64,000 nt of DNA from Bifidobacterium angulatum DSM 20098 = JCM 7096 (GCF_001025155.1 NZ_AP012322.1:558001-622000); one strand, 5' to 3'; shown: positions 55,313 to 64,000, counted from the first letter of the stretch. Numbers and translations: made by a program. Notes: a model not told the origin generated them from the sequence alone.

Positions 55313-56905
55313 TCACTTCGTTGGATTGACCAGGATGCTGGAGGAATCGCGTTTGTCCCGGTCCGAACGCAGATCCCAATCGGTGCGGCGCAGCGCATAC
55401 ATGATCAGCGGGGGGACGCCAAGCACCGCCACGACCAATGCGACCAGCAGCGCGTAGCCGAGCGATGACATGCCGCTGAATCCGGCCGGGCGCACGAAGG
55501 CGAGCACGAATGCGGCTGCTGCGGCCACGAAGCCGATGCCTGCGATCCAGTTCAAAGCCGGAACGCGGTAGGTGCGTACGACCTCCGGATGGGAGATACG
55601 CAGGCGGATCGCCGCGGCGAACATCATCATGTACATCATCAGATACAGTGCGGTGGCCATGTCCACCAGCGTGGCGAACGCGGTGTTGCCGTTCGGGATG
55701 AGCACGAACAGCAATGCGAGTATGGTGACGATGACGCCCTGCGCCAGCAGAATGCCCTCCTGCACGCCGGCGGCATTGCGCCTCTGCAGCATGGGCGGCA
55801 TCAGGCCGGTGCGTGCTGCGGCAAGCAGGCCGCGTGAGGGTCCTGCGATCCAGGTGATCACCGAGGAGAAGGCGCCCAGTGCGATAAGCAGGGAGATAAC
55901 GGGCATGCCCCAGTCCATGCCGAAGTGGTCGAAGAACTCCTTGAACGCCAGATTGATACCGTCGATCAGACCAAGCTCCCTGTGAGGCACCGCGAAGGCG
56001 ATGGACAGGGTCGGCAGCACGAGCACCAACAGGATCAGTACGGTGGACAGCACCGTGGCGCGGGGGAATTCACGCCCCGGATCCTTCATATCGTTGGCAT
56101 GTACGGCGTTGACCTCCATGCCGGCGTAGGCGAGCACGTTCGATACGATAAGCACGATGGAGGAGATGCCGGTCCATGGCGGCAACAGTGCCGAAGCGTG
56201 CAGTGAGGTGCGCATCGGTTCGCCTGCGCACAGCCAGACGATACCCAGTATGATGAGCAGCGCGGCTGGCAGCAGGGTGCCGATCAGCCCGCAGATCGAC
56301 CCGACTTTGGCGAACAGGTTGCCGCCCCGCAGGGCGACCAGTGTGGAAATCCAATACAGCACGATGATCACCACGGCCACGTATACGCCGTTGTTGCCCA
56401 GCGAGCCGGAACCGAATACGTACGACAGGCTTACTGCGATAAAGGAGATCTGAATCGGGTACCACACCACGTTCTGGATCCACTGCAGCCAGATGGCCAC
56501 GAATCCAGCGCGATTGCCGAAGGCTTCGCGCACCCATACGTATACGCCACCTTTCCAGCCGGTGGCGAGTTCGGCGGAGACCAGTGCCGTGGGCACGAGG
56601 AAGAACACTGCGGGAATCAGATAGAGCAGTACCGAGGCCAGGCCGTAATCCGCCATTGCGGGCAGTGACCGGAGTGAGGCGACGGCTACGACGGTCAGTA
56701 TGGCGAGCTGGCCGATCGACATGAGTGTCTTGCCGCCGCTATGCGTTTGGGTCTGCGCTCGTAACGGGGCAGGTGATGGCGCCACGTTGGTGCCTGAAGT
56801 CGTTGGGGGAGTCGCTGTGATCCGATTTGCCCCAGATTCCCGGTGCCCCGCCGCACCGGTAGTGTGCGCAACGATGGAACGTGGCGTCTTGATATGAATG
56901 CTCAT
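55313..56905 (-). CDS. gadC: Glutamate:GABA antiporter (APC superfamily)
   Basis: 530 residues with about 12 helices. The hydrophilic N-terminal tail of about 60 residues is longer than usual. The core has LVSAELATGWKGGVYVWVREAFG near helix 2, as in the GadC/glutamate-gamma-aminobutyrate family, and VLAYAGMEVNAVHANDMKDPGREFP. The protein exchanges external glutamate for GABA and thereby exports protons consumed by GadB. ATG 56905 lies 170 bases after the gadB stop; a terminator hairpin stands between them on this strand. A strong hairpin follows its end at 55253. Confidence 0.92.
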   Translation of the reverse strand: MSIHIKTPRSIVAHTTGAAGHRESGANRITATPPTTSGTNVAPSPAPLRAQTQTHSGGKTLMSIGQLAILTVVAVASLRSLPAMADYGLASVLLYLIPAVFFLVPTALVSAELATGWKGGVYVWVREAFGNRAGFVAIWLQWIQNVVWYPIQISFIAVSLSYVFGSGSLGNNGVYVAVVIIVLYWISTLVALRGGNLFAKVGSICGLIGTLLPAALLIILGIVWLCAGEPMRTSLHASALLPPWTGISSIVLIVSNVLAYAGMEVNAVHANDMKDPGREFPRATVLSTVLILLVLVLPTLSIAFAVPHRELGLIDGINLAFKEFFDHFGMDWGMPVISLLIALGAFSSVITWIAGPSRGLLAAARTGLMPPMLQRRNAAGVQEGILLAQGVIVTILALLFVLIPNGNTAFATLVDMATALYLMMYMMMFAAAIRLRISHPEVVRTYRVPALNWIAGIGFVAAAAAFVLAFVRPAGFSGMSSLGYALLVALVVAVLGVPPLIMYALRRTDWDLRSDRDKRDSSSILVNPTK

Positions 56906-56999
56906 TGCAGCCAGCTTTCATGAAAGTTGTGGTTTTAGGAAAGAACGATTGATGCATTGGATGGTTAACCATAAAACGGATGTTTCAATACGATGCGGC

Positions 57000-57067
57000 A
57001 AAAAGGCGCCCCGGAAGAATTCCCGCCAGTAGAGGGAGGAGAAGCGCGGGAACCGTTCCGGGGCGCC
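57000..57067 (-). terminator. Terminator between gadB and gadC
   Basis: On the minus strand GGCGCCCCGGAA (57067-57056) pairs with TTCCGGGGCGCC (57016-57005), with an inner GTTCCCGC/GCGGGAA helix, and TTTTT follows at 57004-57001 with one further base. This is an intrinsic terminator that gadC transcripts from gadB would have to pass. Confidence 0.85.
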
Positions 57068-57075
57068 GGAGCCTA

Positions 57076-58512
57076 TCAGTGATGGAATCCGGAGACGTGC
57101 GCCTCGGACGGCATCGGCGCCTGCAGATTGTCGAGATACGCTACGCAGGCCTTGAGATCCTTAAGGAACGATTCGGCCAGATCATGGCTGAACCCGTTGC
57201 GCACCACGATGCGTTGCACGGTCACATCGGTCAGATCGACCGGCATCGGATATGCCGGCACCAGCCATCCCTTCATGCGCAGGCGATCCTGCAGATCGTA
57301 CAGGTTCCATTTGCGGCCCGGCTTGTCCTTGAGCATCCAGGCGAAGACCGGAATATCGGAGCCGTCGTTCCACAGTGTGAAATCGTCCATGGCGGCGATC
57401 TCGGACGATAGGTATTTCGCCACATCATGCGACGCCTGCTGCACGCGGCGGTACCCTTCGACGCCGAGGCGCAGGAACATGTAGTACTGCAGCAGCACCT
57501 GGGCGCCTGGACGGGAGAAGTTCAGGGCGAAGGTGGGCATTTCGCCGCCAAGATAGCTGACCTTGAACACCAGGCTTTCCGGCAGGTCGGCGGTGGAGCG
57601 CCATACGACCCAGCCGAGGCCGGGGTAGACCAAGCCGTATTTATGGCCTGAGGTGCTGATGGATACCACGCGCTTGACGCGGAAGTCCCAGGCGAGGTCG
57701 GGCTGGATGAACGGGGCGATTATGCCGCCCGAAGCGGCGTCGACATGGATGTGGATGTTCAGTCCGGTTTTCTCCTGAATGCGGTCGAGCGCATCGGAGA
57801 TGTGCTGGACCGGCTCGTACATGCCCGTATAGGTGACACCCATGATGGCGACGACGCCGATGGTGTTTTCATCGACGTATTTGTCCAGATCGTATCCGTC
57901 CAGCACCTTGTGCTCTTCGCTGATCGGCACGAAGCGGGGCTCCACGTCGAAGTAGTTGCAGAACTTCTCCCAGCAGACCTGCACGGCGCTGCTCATCACC
58001 AGATTCGGCTTGTCGGTGGGCAGGCCTGCGGCCTTGCGGGCCTTGACCCAGCGGCGCTTGAGAGCCAGGCCGCCGAGCATGCAGGCTTCAGACGAACCGA
58101 TAGTGGATGTGCCGATGGCGTGGTCGATGTCGGGGTTGTTCCACAGGTCGGCCAGCATGCGCCAGCAGCGGTCCTCGATTTCGGCGGTCTTCGGGTATTC
58201 GTCCTTGTCGATCATGTTCTTGTCGGCCGCTTCCATGTAGATGCGGTTGGCGTAGTCGTCCATCCAGGTGCCGACGAATGTGGCGAGATTCAGGCGGGCG
58301 TTGCCGTCGAGCATGGCGTCGTCGTGCACCACCTGGTAGGCGGTTTCCGGCAGGCTGCCCGTATCGGGGATGCGGTTCTTCGGGAAGGATCGGGCCTCCT
58401 TCGGGCGTGCGAAGAGCGGGTTGATCTCCACGCTGCCCAGGCGGTCGGCATCGCGGGTGTCGTTGCCGCAGCAAGTGGAGCTGGCGGTGGTGCTGAAATG
58501 CGTATCAGACAT
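57076..58512 (-). CDS. gadB: Glutamate decarboxylase
   Basis: 478 residues of PLP-dependent decarboxylase group II. The PLP lysine is K291 in STSGHKYGLVYPG, the cofactor Asp is in IHVDAASGG (256-263), and GTSTIGSSEACMLGG (134-148) contacts the substrate carboxylate. The C-terminal KDLKACVAYL ... SEAHVSGFHH ends in His-His, the pH-sensing tail that plugs the active site at neutral pH. The enzyme turns glutamate into GABA and CO2 and consumes a proton. ATG 58512 is preceded by AAAAGGAAGTTGCA. An inverted repeat overlaps its likely promoter. Confidence 0.95.
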   Translation of the reverse strand: MSDTHFSTTASSTCCGNDTRDADRLGSVEINPLFARPKEARSFPKNRIPDTGSLPETAYQVVHDDAMLDGNARLNLATFVGTWMDDYANRIYMEAADKNMIDKDEYPKTAEIEDRCWRMLADLWNNPDIDHAIGTSTIGSSEACMLGGLALKRRWVKARKAAGLPTDKPNLVMSSAVQVCWEKFCNYFDVEPRFVPISEEHKVLDGYDLDKYVDENTIGVVAIMGVTYTGMYEPVQHISDALDRIQEKTGLNIHIHVDAASGGIIAPFIQPDLAWDFRVKRVVSISTSGHKYGLVYPGLGWVVWRSTADLPESLVFKVSYLGGEMPTFALNFSRPGAQVLLQYYMFLRLGVEGYRRVQQASHDVAKYLSSEIAAMDDFTLWNDGSDIPVFAWMLKDKPGRKWNLYDLQDRLRMKGWLVPAYPMPVDLTDVTVQRIVVRNGFSHDLAESFLKDLKACVAYLDNLQAPMPSEAHVSGFHH

Positions 58513-58534
58513 TGCAACTTCCTTTTCGTTGACG

Positions 58535-58562
58535 CGAACGTAGTTTGCGTTCGTGGTTATAA
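58535..58562 (-). promoter_or_regulatory. gadB promoter with an inverted repeat
   Basis: On the minus strand TTATAA (58562-58557) is a plausible -10. CGAACG (58553-58548) and CGTTCG (58540-58535), 7 bases apart, form an inverted repeat just downstream, in the place of an operator at the start of transcription. Confidence 0.45.
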
Positions 58563-58840
58563 GATAGACATATGAAGGCGGTTTGTATAGATAAATTGGG
58601 GTGAGTTCGCTACACGGGTACGGATTTTGCGTTTTAGGGTGCCGGTGTTATTCGCGTGCGCAGTACAAAGCGGTAGACGCGGCGTGTATTTTGTGCGGCG
58701 TGGTTTGCGGTGCGTCGACGCCGTCCGCATGGTGATTGTGAAAATGAACCAGAAATGTACCGGTGCGGGCGCGATGGTGAACCCCGTTGAGTACGATAGT
58801 GCGCGGAAAGAAAACTTCAGATAGCAAGGACTGAATACTC
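58563..58840. other. Intergenic region between gadB and glmM
   Basis: About 280 bases between divergent genes. A weak plus-strand frame (58627-58824) has no ribosome site and no recognisable protein. The glmM promoter should lie near 58780-58810, but no clear hexamer pair was found. Confidence 0.35.
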
Positions 58841-60226
58841 ATGCCGAACATGTTTGGAACCGATGGCGTTCGAGGATTGGCGAATAGGGACTTGACCGCG
58901 CAGCTGGCGTTGGATCTGGGCGATGCCGCCGTACGCGTGCTGGGGAATAGCGAAGCCAAGGAGGGGCAGCCGGAAGGTCGTCGCCGTGCATTGGTCGGCA
59001 GGGATACGCGAGTGTCCGGCGATTTTCTCGCTTCCGCACTGTCCGCGGGCATGAGCGCCGGCGGATTCGACGTGATCGATGCCGGCATCATCCCCACTCC
59101 GGGCGTGGCCTTCCTGACCTCCGTGCTCAACGTCGAGATGGGAGCGGTGATCTCCGCCTCCCACAATCCCATGCCCGACAATGGCATTAAATTCTTCGCC
59201 CGTGGCGGTTTCAAGCTGCCCGACAGCAAGGAAGACGAGATTGAGGCCGTGCTCGGCAAGGATTGGGAACGCCCGACCGGAGCCGGTGTGGGGCGTGTCA
59301 GCCACGACACGGTGACCGCCACCAACCTGTATATCGACCATCTGGTGTCGGCCGTCGCGCCGATCGAGGCCGGCAAGCCCCAAGCCACGCCGCTGAAGGG
59401 GCTGAAGGTCGTGGCCGATTGCGCCAACGGCGCCACCTCTGTCGTGGCTCCCGAGGCTTTGCGCCGCGCCGGTGCCGACGTCATTGTGATCAACGCATCG
59501 CCGGACGGCTACAACATCAACAAGAACGCCGGATCCACCCACCCCGAGCAGTTGCAGGCCGTGGTCAAGGCATCCGATGCCGATCTTGGTGTGGCCTTCG
59601 ACGGCGACGCCGATCGATGCCTGGCTGTGGACGAGGACGGCAACATGGTCAACGGCGATCAGATCATGGGCATTCTGGCACGGTCCAAGAAGCGTGAAGG
59701 CAAGCTCGCCCACGATACGCTGGTTGTCACGGTGATGAGCAACCTTGGACTGAAACTGGCCCTGAAGGATATGGGCATCGCCACGGTGCAGACCAACGTG
59801 GGCGACCGCTATGTGCTCGAGGAGATGCTCAGGGGCGGCTATACGCTTGGCGGCGAACAGTCCGGCCATGTCATCAACCGTGAATTCGCCACTACCGGCG
59901 ACGGCACCCTGACGGCCCTCACTCTGTGCAACGAGGTGGTGAAGTCCGGCAAGAGCCTCAAGGAACTTGCCGCGGACTTCCCCCAGCTGCCGCAGACGTT
60001 GGTCAATGTGCCCAATGTCGATAAGCTTGCGGCAAAGACCAACCCCGTGGTGCTGGAGGCCGTCAGGAAGGAAGAGGCCATGCTCGGCGAGACCGGTCGC
60101 GTGCTGCTGCGTCCGTCCGGTACCGAGCCGCTGGTGCGCGTGATGGCCGAGGCCGCCACCCAGCAGCAGGCCGATGAGGTCTGCGATCGCCTGGCGAAGA
60201 TCGTCGCCGATGAGCTCGCCCTGTAA
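58841..60226 (+). CDS. glmM: Phosphoglucosamine mutase
   Basis: 461 residues. The start FGTDGVRGLAN is typical of GlmM. The catalytic serine loop is ISASHNPMPDNG (104-115, Ser107 phosphorylated), the magnesium loop DGDADRCL follows, EQSGHVI is the sugar-binding loop, and RPSGTEPLVRVM binds phosphate near the C-terminus. The enzyme interconverts glucosamine-6-P and glucosamine-1-P for peptidoglycan precursor synthesis. ATG 58841 follows AGCAAGGACTGAATACTC. It leads a co-directional run: glmM, def, exonuclease and GT4 gene with short gaps. Confidence 0.97.
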   Translation: MPNMFGTDGVRGLANRDLTAQLALDLGDAAVRVLGNSEAKEGQPEGRRRALVGRDTRVSGDFLASALSAGMSAGGFDVIDAGIIPTPGVAFLTSVLNVEMGAVISASHNPMPDNGIKFFARGGFKLPDSKEDEIEAVLGKDWERPTGAGVGRVSHDTVTATNLYIDHLVSAVAPIEAGKPQATPLKGLKVVADCANGATSVVAPEALRRAGADVIVINASPDGYNINKNAGSTHPEQLQAVVKASDADLGVAFDGDADRCLAVDEDGNMVNGDQIMGILARSKKREGKLAHDTLVVTVMSNLGLKLALKDMGIATVQTNVGDRYVLEEMLRGGYTLGGEQSGHVINREFATTGDGTLTALTLCNEVVKSGKSLKELAADFPQLPQTLVNVPNVDKLAAKTNPVVLEAVRKEEAMLGETGRVLLRPSGTEPLVRVMAEAATQQQADEVCDRLAKIVADELAL

Positions 60227-60268
60227 GCCATCCCCGTAAGATCATCAGCCGAAACGGAAAGGAACCCT

Positions 60269-60922
60269 ATGTTCGGCAAGAACAGCAAGGTCGACCTCGA
60301 ACTTAACCGCGATGTCGAGCATCTCATCAAGACCGGAGGCAAGGAGCATATCCTGCCCATCGTCCAAGCCGGCGAACCGGTATTGAGACAGCAGACCGTC
60401 GCGTATACCGGGCAGCTGTCCAAGCATACGTTGGCCAAGCTCATCGACGCGATGCGCACCACCATGCTGGAAGCTCCCGGCGTGGGGCTTGCCGCCACGC
60501 AGATCGGCCTTGGACTGGCGCTGGCCGTATTGGAGGATCATATTCGTGACGATGAGGACGATCCCCGTGAGATCGGCGAGCTGCCGTTCCATGTGATCAT
60601 CAACCCCGTGTATGCGCCTGTCGGCACCGAGACCCGCAGCTTCTACGAGGGATGCCTGAGCTTTGACGGGTATCAGGCCGTACGCAAGCGCTGGCTTGAC
60701 ATCGACGCCGAATGGGATGACGAGAACGGGATGCACCATAAGGAGCGCATGCATGGTTGGCCGGCTCGCATCTTCCAACATGAAACCGACCATCTGAGCG
60801 GTGAACTGTATATCGACAAGGCCGAGATCCGTTCACTGACCACCTACGAGAACCTGGAGGACTTCTGGTGCGAGGACCCCGTACCCACTGAAGCCGCCAA
60901 GGAACTCGGTTTCGAACTGTGA
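60269..60922 (+). CDS. def: Peptide deformylase
   Basis: 217 residues. All three motifs are intact: GVGLAATQIG (71-80), EGCLS (127-131, Cys129 a metal ligand) and HETDH (171-175, the two His ligands and catalytic Glu). The N-terminal extension of about 30 residues is usual for actinobacterial enzymes. It removes the formyl group added by Fmt from new proteins. ATG 60269 has GGAAAGGAACCCT upstream, 42 bases after glmM. The stop codon region overlaps the possible start of the next gene. Confidence 0.96.
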   Translation: MFGKNSKVDLELNRDVEHLIKTGGKEHILPIVQAGEPVLRQQTVAYTGQLSKHTLAKLIDAMRTTMLEAPGVGLAATQIGLGLALAVLEDHIRDDEDDPREIGELPFHVIINPVYAPVGTETRSFYEGCLSFDGYQAVRKRWLDIDAEWDDENGMHHKERMHGWPARIFQHETDHLSGELYIDKAEIRSLTTYENLEDFWCEDPVPTEAAKELGFEL

Positions 60923-60924
60923 CC

Positions 60925-62316
60925 ATGGTCGAATGCGGCATGAGCTGGCAGAACGAGGCACGCGACGATATCGGGCAATGGAGTCTCGCCATGCCCAAGG
61001 ACGCCGATGGGAACGTCATTGACTGGCAATGGGTGGGTTCGCTTGACCTGGCCCAGGGCATCGGATGCCTTGCATCGGGTGATTCGGTCGAGACGTTGAG
61101 CGCACAGCGAATCCACGACGACCTGCGGAACGACTACATGACGCGCGATCGGCTGGAGCCGATCATCGCCCAATGCAACAGTTCGTTCATGACCGATTTC
61201 GACAGGCATCTCAGCTCATATCGGTTGCCTCGCGCGCTTGCCTATGCCAATCGTCGGCTGAACGACGAAATCAACCTGTTGCTGCACGCCGGTGAACGGC
61301 GGCATCTGTGGAAGGTCTCGCGCAAACGCCAAGGGCGAGGCACGGCCGTGGTGCTGGGGGCTCCCGAGCCGGGAGGGCATTTCCCCGCAGGCCTCGACGT
61401 CGAAGACATTCAGGATCGAACGGCCGACATTCTGAACGAGCGCGCCGAACGTCGCAAAGCCGAACGTGCCCAACATGTGGCCTCGTCCATGCTTATGGCA
61501 CAAGCCAGTCTGTCCGGCATCGACGATGCCGCTCAAGGCGAGGCGGCGAACCGCTCGCCGCGCAAATCCGCGAACGACTGGCGTAACGCGTACCTTCCCG
61601 GGCGCGGCATCGACACGGTGATGGGCATCGATATCGAAACAACGGGAACGGATCCGGCCAGGGACTACATCATCGATGTCGGTTTCGAATACATGAACAT
61701 GATGTCTGCGCGCCCCGCGGATTTCCCGAGCGAATACACCTATGAGCAGTCGAGCTACACGCCGGGTTGTGCCTATGGGCAGTCGCGGCTGAGCTTTGGC
61801 GTTACCGACGCGAATGCCAAGGTGGGCAACCCGTTCATCGCCAAGTTCACCGGCATCGATGTCCGCGAACGCGGCGCGGCCAGCGGCTGCCGCATATTCG
61901 ACGAGTGGCCCGAAGCACAGTTGGGATTGCTGCAACGCCTTGTCCAGCAGCCATATGTGGCGCATAACGCGACCTTCGAGCATGGGTTCTTCATGCTCAA
62001 CGTCACCGGATATGCCGAAGCCTACCGCGCCGGCGGCATCGTGATCGTCGATACGATGCCGATGAGCCGGCAATGGGATCCAGGCTCTGTGGAAACGCCC
62101 GAACACCCTTACGGGGACAATACCTTGGACGCTTACGCCAAGCGGCAGGGGGCCCTGCAGGCCGATCAGAACGAACGCCATCTTGGGCTGGAGGACGCGC
62201 ATATCATGCTGGTGGCCATGAAGCATCAGCTTGAGTGGCTGCACGAACAGCGGAAAGGGCCATGGGGTCCGGATGGTAGGCCGGGCGTGGGCGGTAAGCA
62301 GTGCGGCAGACGGTGA
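60925..62316 (+). CDS. 3'-5' exonuclease, DnaQ/RNase T-like (DEDD)
   Basis: About 463 residues. The N-terminal 220 residues are not recognised; they may be a separate helical domain. The exonuclease domain begins at VMGIDIETTGTDPARDYIIDVG (ExoI with catalytic Asp and Glu). The ExoII-like HNATFEHGFFML (Asp replaced by Glu in this reading) and the ExoIII-like HLGLEDAHIMLVAM with His and Asp follow. It may trim DNA or RNA; domain order is unlike the polymerase III epsilon subunit. GTG 60919 overlaps the def stop, and ATG 60925 and 60940 are also possible; the site is weak. It stands directly between def and the GT4 gene. Confidence 0.75.
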   Translation: MVECGMSWQNEARDDIGQWSLAMPKDADGNVIDWQWVGSLDLAQGIGCLASGDSVETLSAQRIHDDLRNDYMTRDRLEPIIAQCNSSFMTDFDRHLSSYRLPRALAYANRRLNDEINLLLHAGERRHLWKVSRKRQGRGTAVVLGAPEPGGHFPAGLDVEDIQDRTADILNERAERRKAERAQHVASSMLMAQASLSGIDDAAQGEAANRSPRKSANDWRNAYLPGRGIDTVMGIDIETTGTDPARDYIIDVGFEYMNMMSARPADFPSEYTYEQSSYTPGCAYGQSRLSFGVTDANAKVGNPFIAKFTGIDVRERGAASGCRIFDEWPEAQLGLLQRLVQQPYVAHNATFEHGFFMLNVTGYAEAYRAGGIVIVDTMPMSRQWDPGSVETPEHPYGDNTLDAYAKRQGALQADQNERHLGLEDAHIMLVAMKHQLEWLHEQRKGPWGPDGRPGVGGKQCGRR

Positions 62317-62324
62317 AGGAGACC

Positions 62325-63491
62325 ATGCATAACGCCGCGCAACAGCAGGACCATGAAGACAGGTCGCTTACCATCGCAATGGTGGTGGATTCGATAGGCA
62401 ACCAGGGCAACGGCACGTCGAATTCGGCGCTGCAATGGGCGCAGGAGCTGGAACGGCAAGGGCATACCGTGCGATTAGTGGGCATCGGCGCTCCCGTATA
62501 TGCTGCTCGCGTCCATCATGTGCCGCTGGTCTCCTGGGTCGCGGCAAAGCAGCAGATGCAGTTCGCCCAGCCCAGCGATGCCCTGTTCCGTAGCGCGTTC
62601 AGCGGAGCGGATGTGGTGCATATCTACATGCCGTTCGCATTCGGTCGGCGAGCCGCGGCGGTCGCCAGACGAATGGGCATACCCGTAACCGCCGGGTATC
62701 ACGTTCAGCCGGAGAATGTGCTGTACTCCGCAGGCCCGCTGCGCTACATTCCGGGTTTGCCGCATCTGATCTACCGGCTGTTCGATCATTGGCTGTATCA
62801 CGATATCCGCCACATTCACGTGCCTACCGATATGACGGCACATCTATTGCGCGCAAACGGCTATACGGCGAAGCTGCATGTCATCTCAAACGGGTATTCG
62901 CCGCGATTTACCACCGGCATGCCTGAAAGCGGAACCGAAAGGGGAGACAAGCCGTTCCGCATCATCGCATCAGGCAGACTGACCCATGAAAAAGACCATA
63001 TCACCCTGATCAAGGCGATTGAGCGTAGCAGGCATGCCGACGACATCGAACTCGTCATCGCCGGAACCGGTCCGCTGCGGCATTACCTGAAGGTTCAGGC
63101 AGGGCGCAGACTGCAACGTCCGGCGCATATCGGCTTTCATCGCAACGCCGACATGCCCGATCTGCTTCGTTCGGGCGATCTGCTTGTGCACTGCTCCATC
63201 GCGGATATCGAATCCATCAGCGTCATCGAAGCCATGGCCTGCGGGCTGGTACCGGTTATCGCAGTGTCGAATCTGTCGGCAGCAAGCCACTTCGCATTGC
63301 TTGACCAATCGCGTTTCCCCGTGCGCGATGCCACGGCGCTCGCGGCATGTATCGACTGGTGGATCGAGCATCCCCGGGAACGTGCCGAATGGAGTGCCCG
63401 CTATGCGCGGCATACGGCGCAATGCTATTCCGTATGCTCCAGTGTGAAGGCCTTCGTGGCCATGGAACGCGAGGCTATAGCAGATCGATGA
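62325..63491 (+). CDS. Glycosyltransferase family 4 protein
   Basis: 388 residues of the GT-B fold. The N-terminal domain has IAMVVDSIGNQGNGTSNSAL and VTAGYHVQPENVLY. The C-terminal nucleotide-sugar domain has ASGRLTHEKDHITLIKAI, IAGTGPL and the EX7E-type segment VHCSIADIESISVIEAMACG (Glu-7 residues-Glu). It transfers a hexose from an activated donor, perhaps to a diacylglycerol or cell-wall acceptor. AAGGAGACC precedes ATG 62325; the in-frame GTG 62301 lies inside the previous gene. Its 3' end overlaps the convergent aldolase gene by 17 bases. Confidence 0.88.
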   Translation: MHNAAQQQDHEDRSLTIAMVVDSIGNQGNGTSNSALQWAQELERQGHTVRLVGIGAPVYAARVHHVPLVSWVAAKQQMQFAQPSDALFRSAFSGADVVHIYMPFAFGRRAAAVARRMGIPVTAGYHVQPENVLYSAGPLRYIPGLPHLIYRLFDHWLYHDIRHIHVPTDMTAHLLRANGYTAKLHVISNGYSPRFTTGMPESGTERGDKPFRIIASGRLTHEKDHITLIKAIERSRHADDIELVIAGTGPLRHYLKVQAGRRLQRPAHIGFHRNADMPDLLRSGDLLVHCSIADIESISVIEAMACGLVPVIAVSNLSAASHFALLDQSRFPVRDATALAACIDWWIEHPRERAEWSARYARHTAQCYSVCSSVKAFVAMEREAIADR

Positions 63492-64000
63492 GCTGATCGG
63501 TCTGCTCGGGCGTGGTCGCCCAGCTGGTGCAGATGCGCATCACCGTATGGGCGTCATCGGCCTTTTCCGTGAAACCGAGCAGCACATGCTGCTCCAGATG
63601 CGTACGCGTCGGTTCGTCCAGCGTGACGAAGATCTGGTTGGTGGGGGCGTCGAAGGTCAGCGTATACCCCTTCTCCTGCAGGGCCTTGCGGATGCGATCG
63701 GCGCATTCGTTGGCGTTGCGGGCGATGCGGAAATACAGGTCGTCGGTGAACAGCGCGTCGAACTGGGCGCCCAGCAGGAAGCCCTTGGCAAGCAATGCGC
63801 CATGCTGTTTGATGGTGGTCAGGAAATGCCTTGGCGTGTTGTGCTTCGTGAACACGACCGCTTCGCCGAACATGGCACCCACCTTGGTGCCTCCGATATA
63901 GAATACGTCGGCGATGTCGGCCAGATCGCCCAAGGTCATGTCGCAGCCGGTGGAGGTAAGCGCATAGCCGAGTCGTGCCCCGTCCACGAACAGCGGCATA
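63475..64000 (-). CDS. Threonine-aldolase-like PLP enzyme (5' part outside window)
   Basis: The frame is open to the right edge and stops at 63475. It contains LFVDGARLGYAL and DVFYIGGTKVGAMFGEAVVF, where the PLP lysine lies in GGTKVG, and ends with MRICTSWATTPEQTDQLIDLL. This is the pattern of low-specificity L-threonine aldolases/beta-eliminating lyases, which split threonine into glycine and acetaldehyde. About 175 residues are visible, roughly the C-terminal half. It is convergent with the glycosyltransferase gene and overlaps it by 17 bases. The start and promoter are beyond the window. Confidence 0.88.
   Translation of the reverse strand, partial: MPLFVDGARLGYALTSTGCDMTLGDLADIADVFYIGGTKVGAMFGEAVVFTKHNTPRHFLTTIKQHGALLAKGFLLGAQFDALFTDDLYFRIARNANECADRIRKALQEKGYTLTFDAPTNQIFVTLDEPTRTHLEQHVLLGFTEKADDAHTVMRICTSWATTPEQTDQLIDLL

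Noticed and set aside
58627-58824. A 65-codon plus-strand ORF between gadB and glmM
   Set aside because: No ribosome site, no hydrophobic or domain pattern, and it overlaps the region where the glmM promoter should lie.

Overview
The window looks like chromosomal DNA of a Bifidobacterium, most likely of the B. adolescentis group. The reasons are the moderately high G+C, the actinobacterial gene set, a pupylation locus (arc-dop-pup-pafA) without the proteasome core genes prcBA, a PriA that has lost its helicase motifs, and a glutamate decarboxylase/GABA antiporter pair. Genus is an inference from gene content and protein recognition; species is not proven.

Layout. 1-3865: the 5' part of a polytopic membrane protein (minus), then a trans-sulfuration pair (cystathionine beta-synthase/cysteine synthase type enzyme and metB-like enzyme). 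The pair is preceded by a ten-codon leader ORF with four consecutive cysteine codons, a probable cysteine attenuator. 3866-11041: a LacI-regulated sugar cassette (LacI regulator, solute-binding lipoprotein, two permeases, GH172/DUF2961 enzyme) with four LacI-type operators. 11042-18660: a complete Wadjet jetABCD anti-plasmid operon. Copies of one nested inverted-repeat element lie left of the sugar cassette, between the two cassettes, and right of Wadjet. 18903-27857: small membrane protein, rpoZ, metK, degenerate priA, HAD hydrolase, fmt, serB (minus), and the start of the pupylation locus. 26286-32089: arc, dop, a divergent inositol-monophosphatase-like gene, pup (ending GGE) and pafA. 32211-43694: HU (minus), a flippase-like membrane protein (minus), purB (minus), an orphan vsr endonuclease, GNAT, MFS, dapB, dapA and RNase J. 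43932-46538: pepN.

46627-53632 is a rearranged region. The 3' part of a GH13 glucosidase (minus) and a 5'-truncated type I pullulanase (plus) face away from each other. Between them sits a piece of different, A+T-richer DNA holding an HSL-type esterase, an orphan sugar-binding lipoprotein, a nitrilase-family enzyme and the C-terminal remnant of an amidase. Insertion with deletion appears to have removed the start and promoter of both GH13 genes.

53616-64000: HAD hydrolase, TraX-like membrane protein, gadC and gadB (minus), glmM, peptide deformylase, a DEDD exonuclease, a GT4 glycosyltransferase and the C-terminal part of a threonine-aldolase-like enzyme (minus, cut by the window edge).

Most of the window is housekeeping. 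The parts that repay attention are the polycysteine leader, the repeat element that brackets two accessory cassettes, the pupylation locus with an embedded pseudoenzyme-like gene, and the replacement island that broke two starch/glycan genes. No CRISPR array, rRNA, tRNA or intact insertion sequence was recognised.
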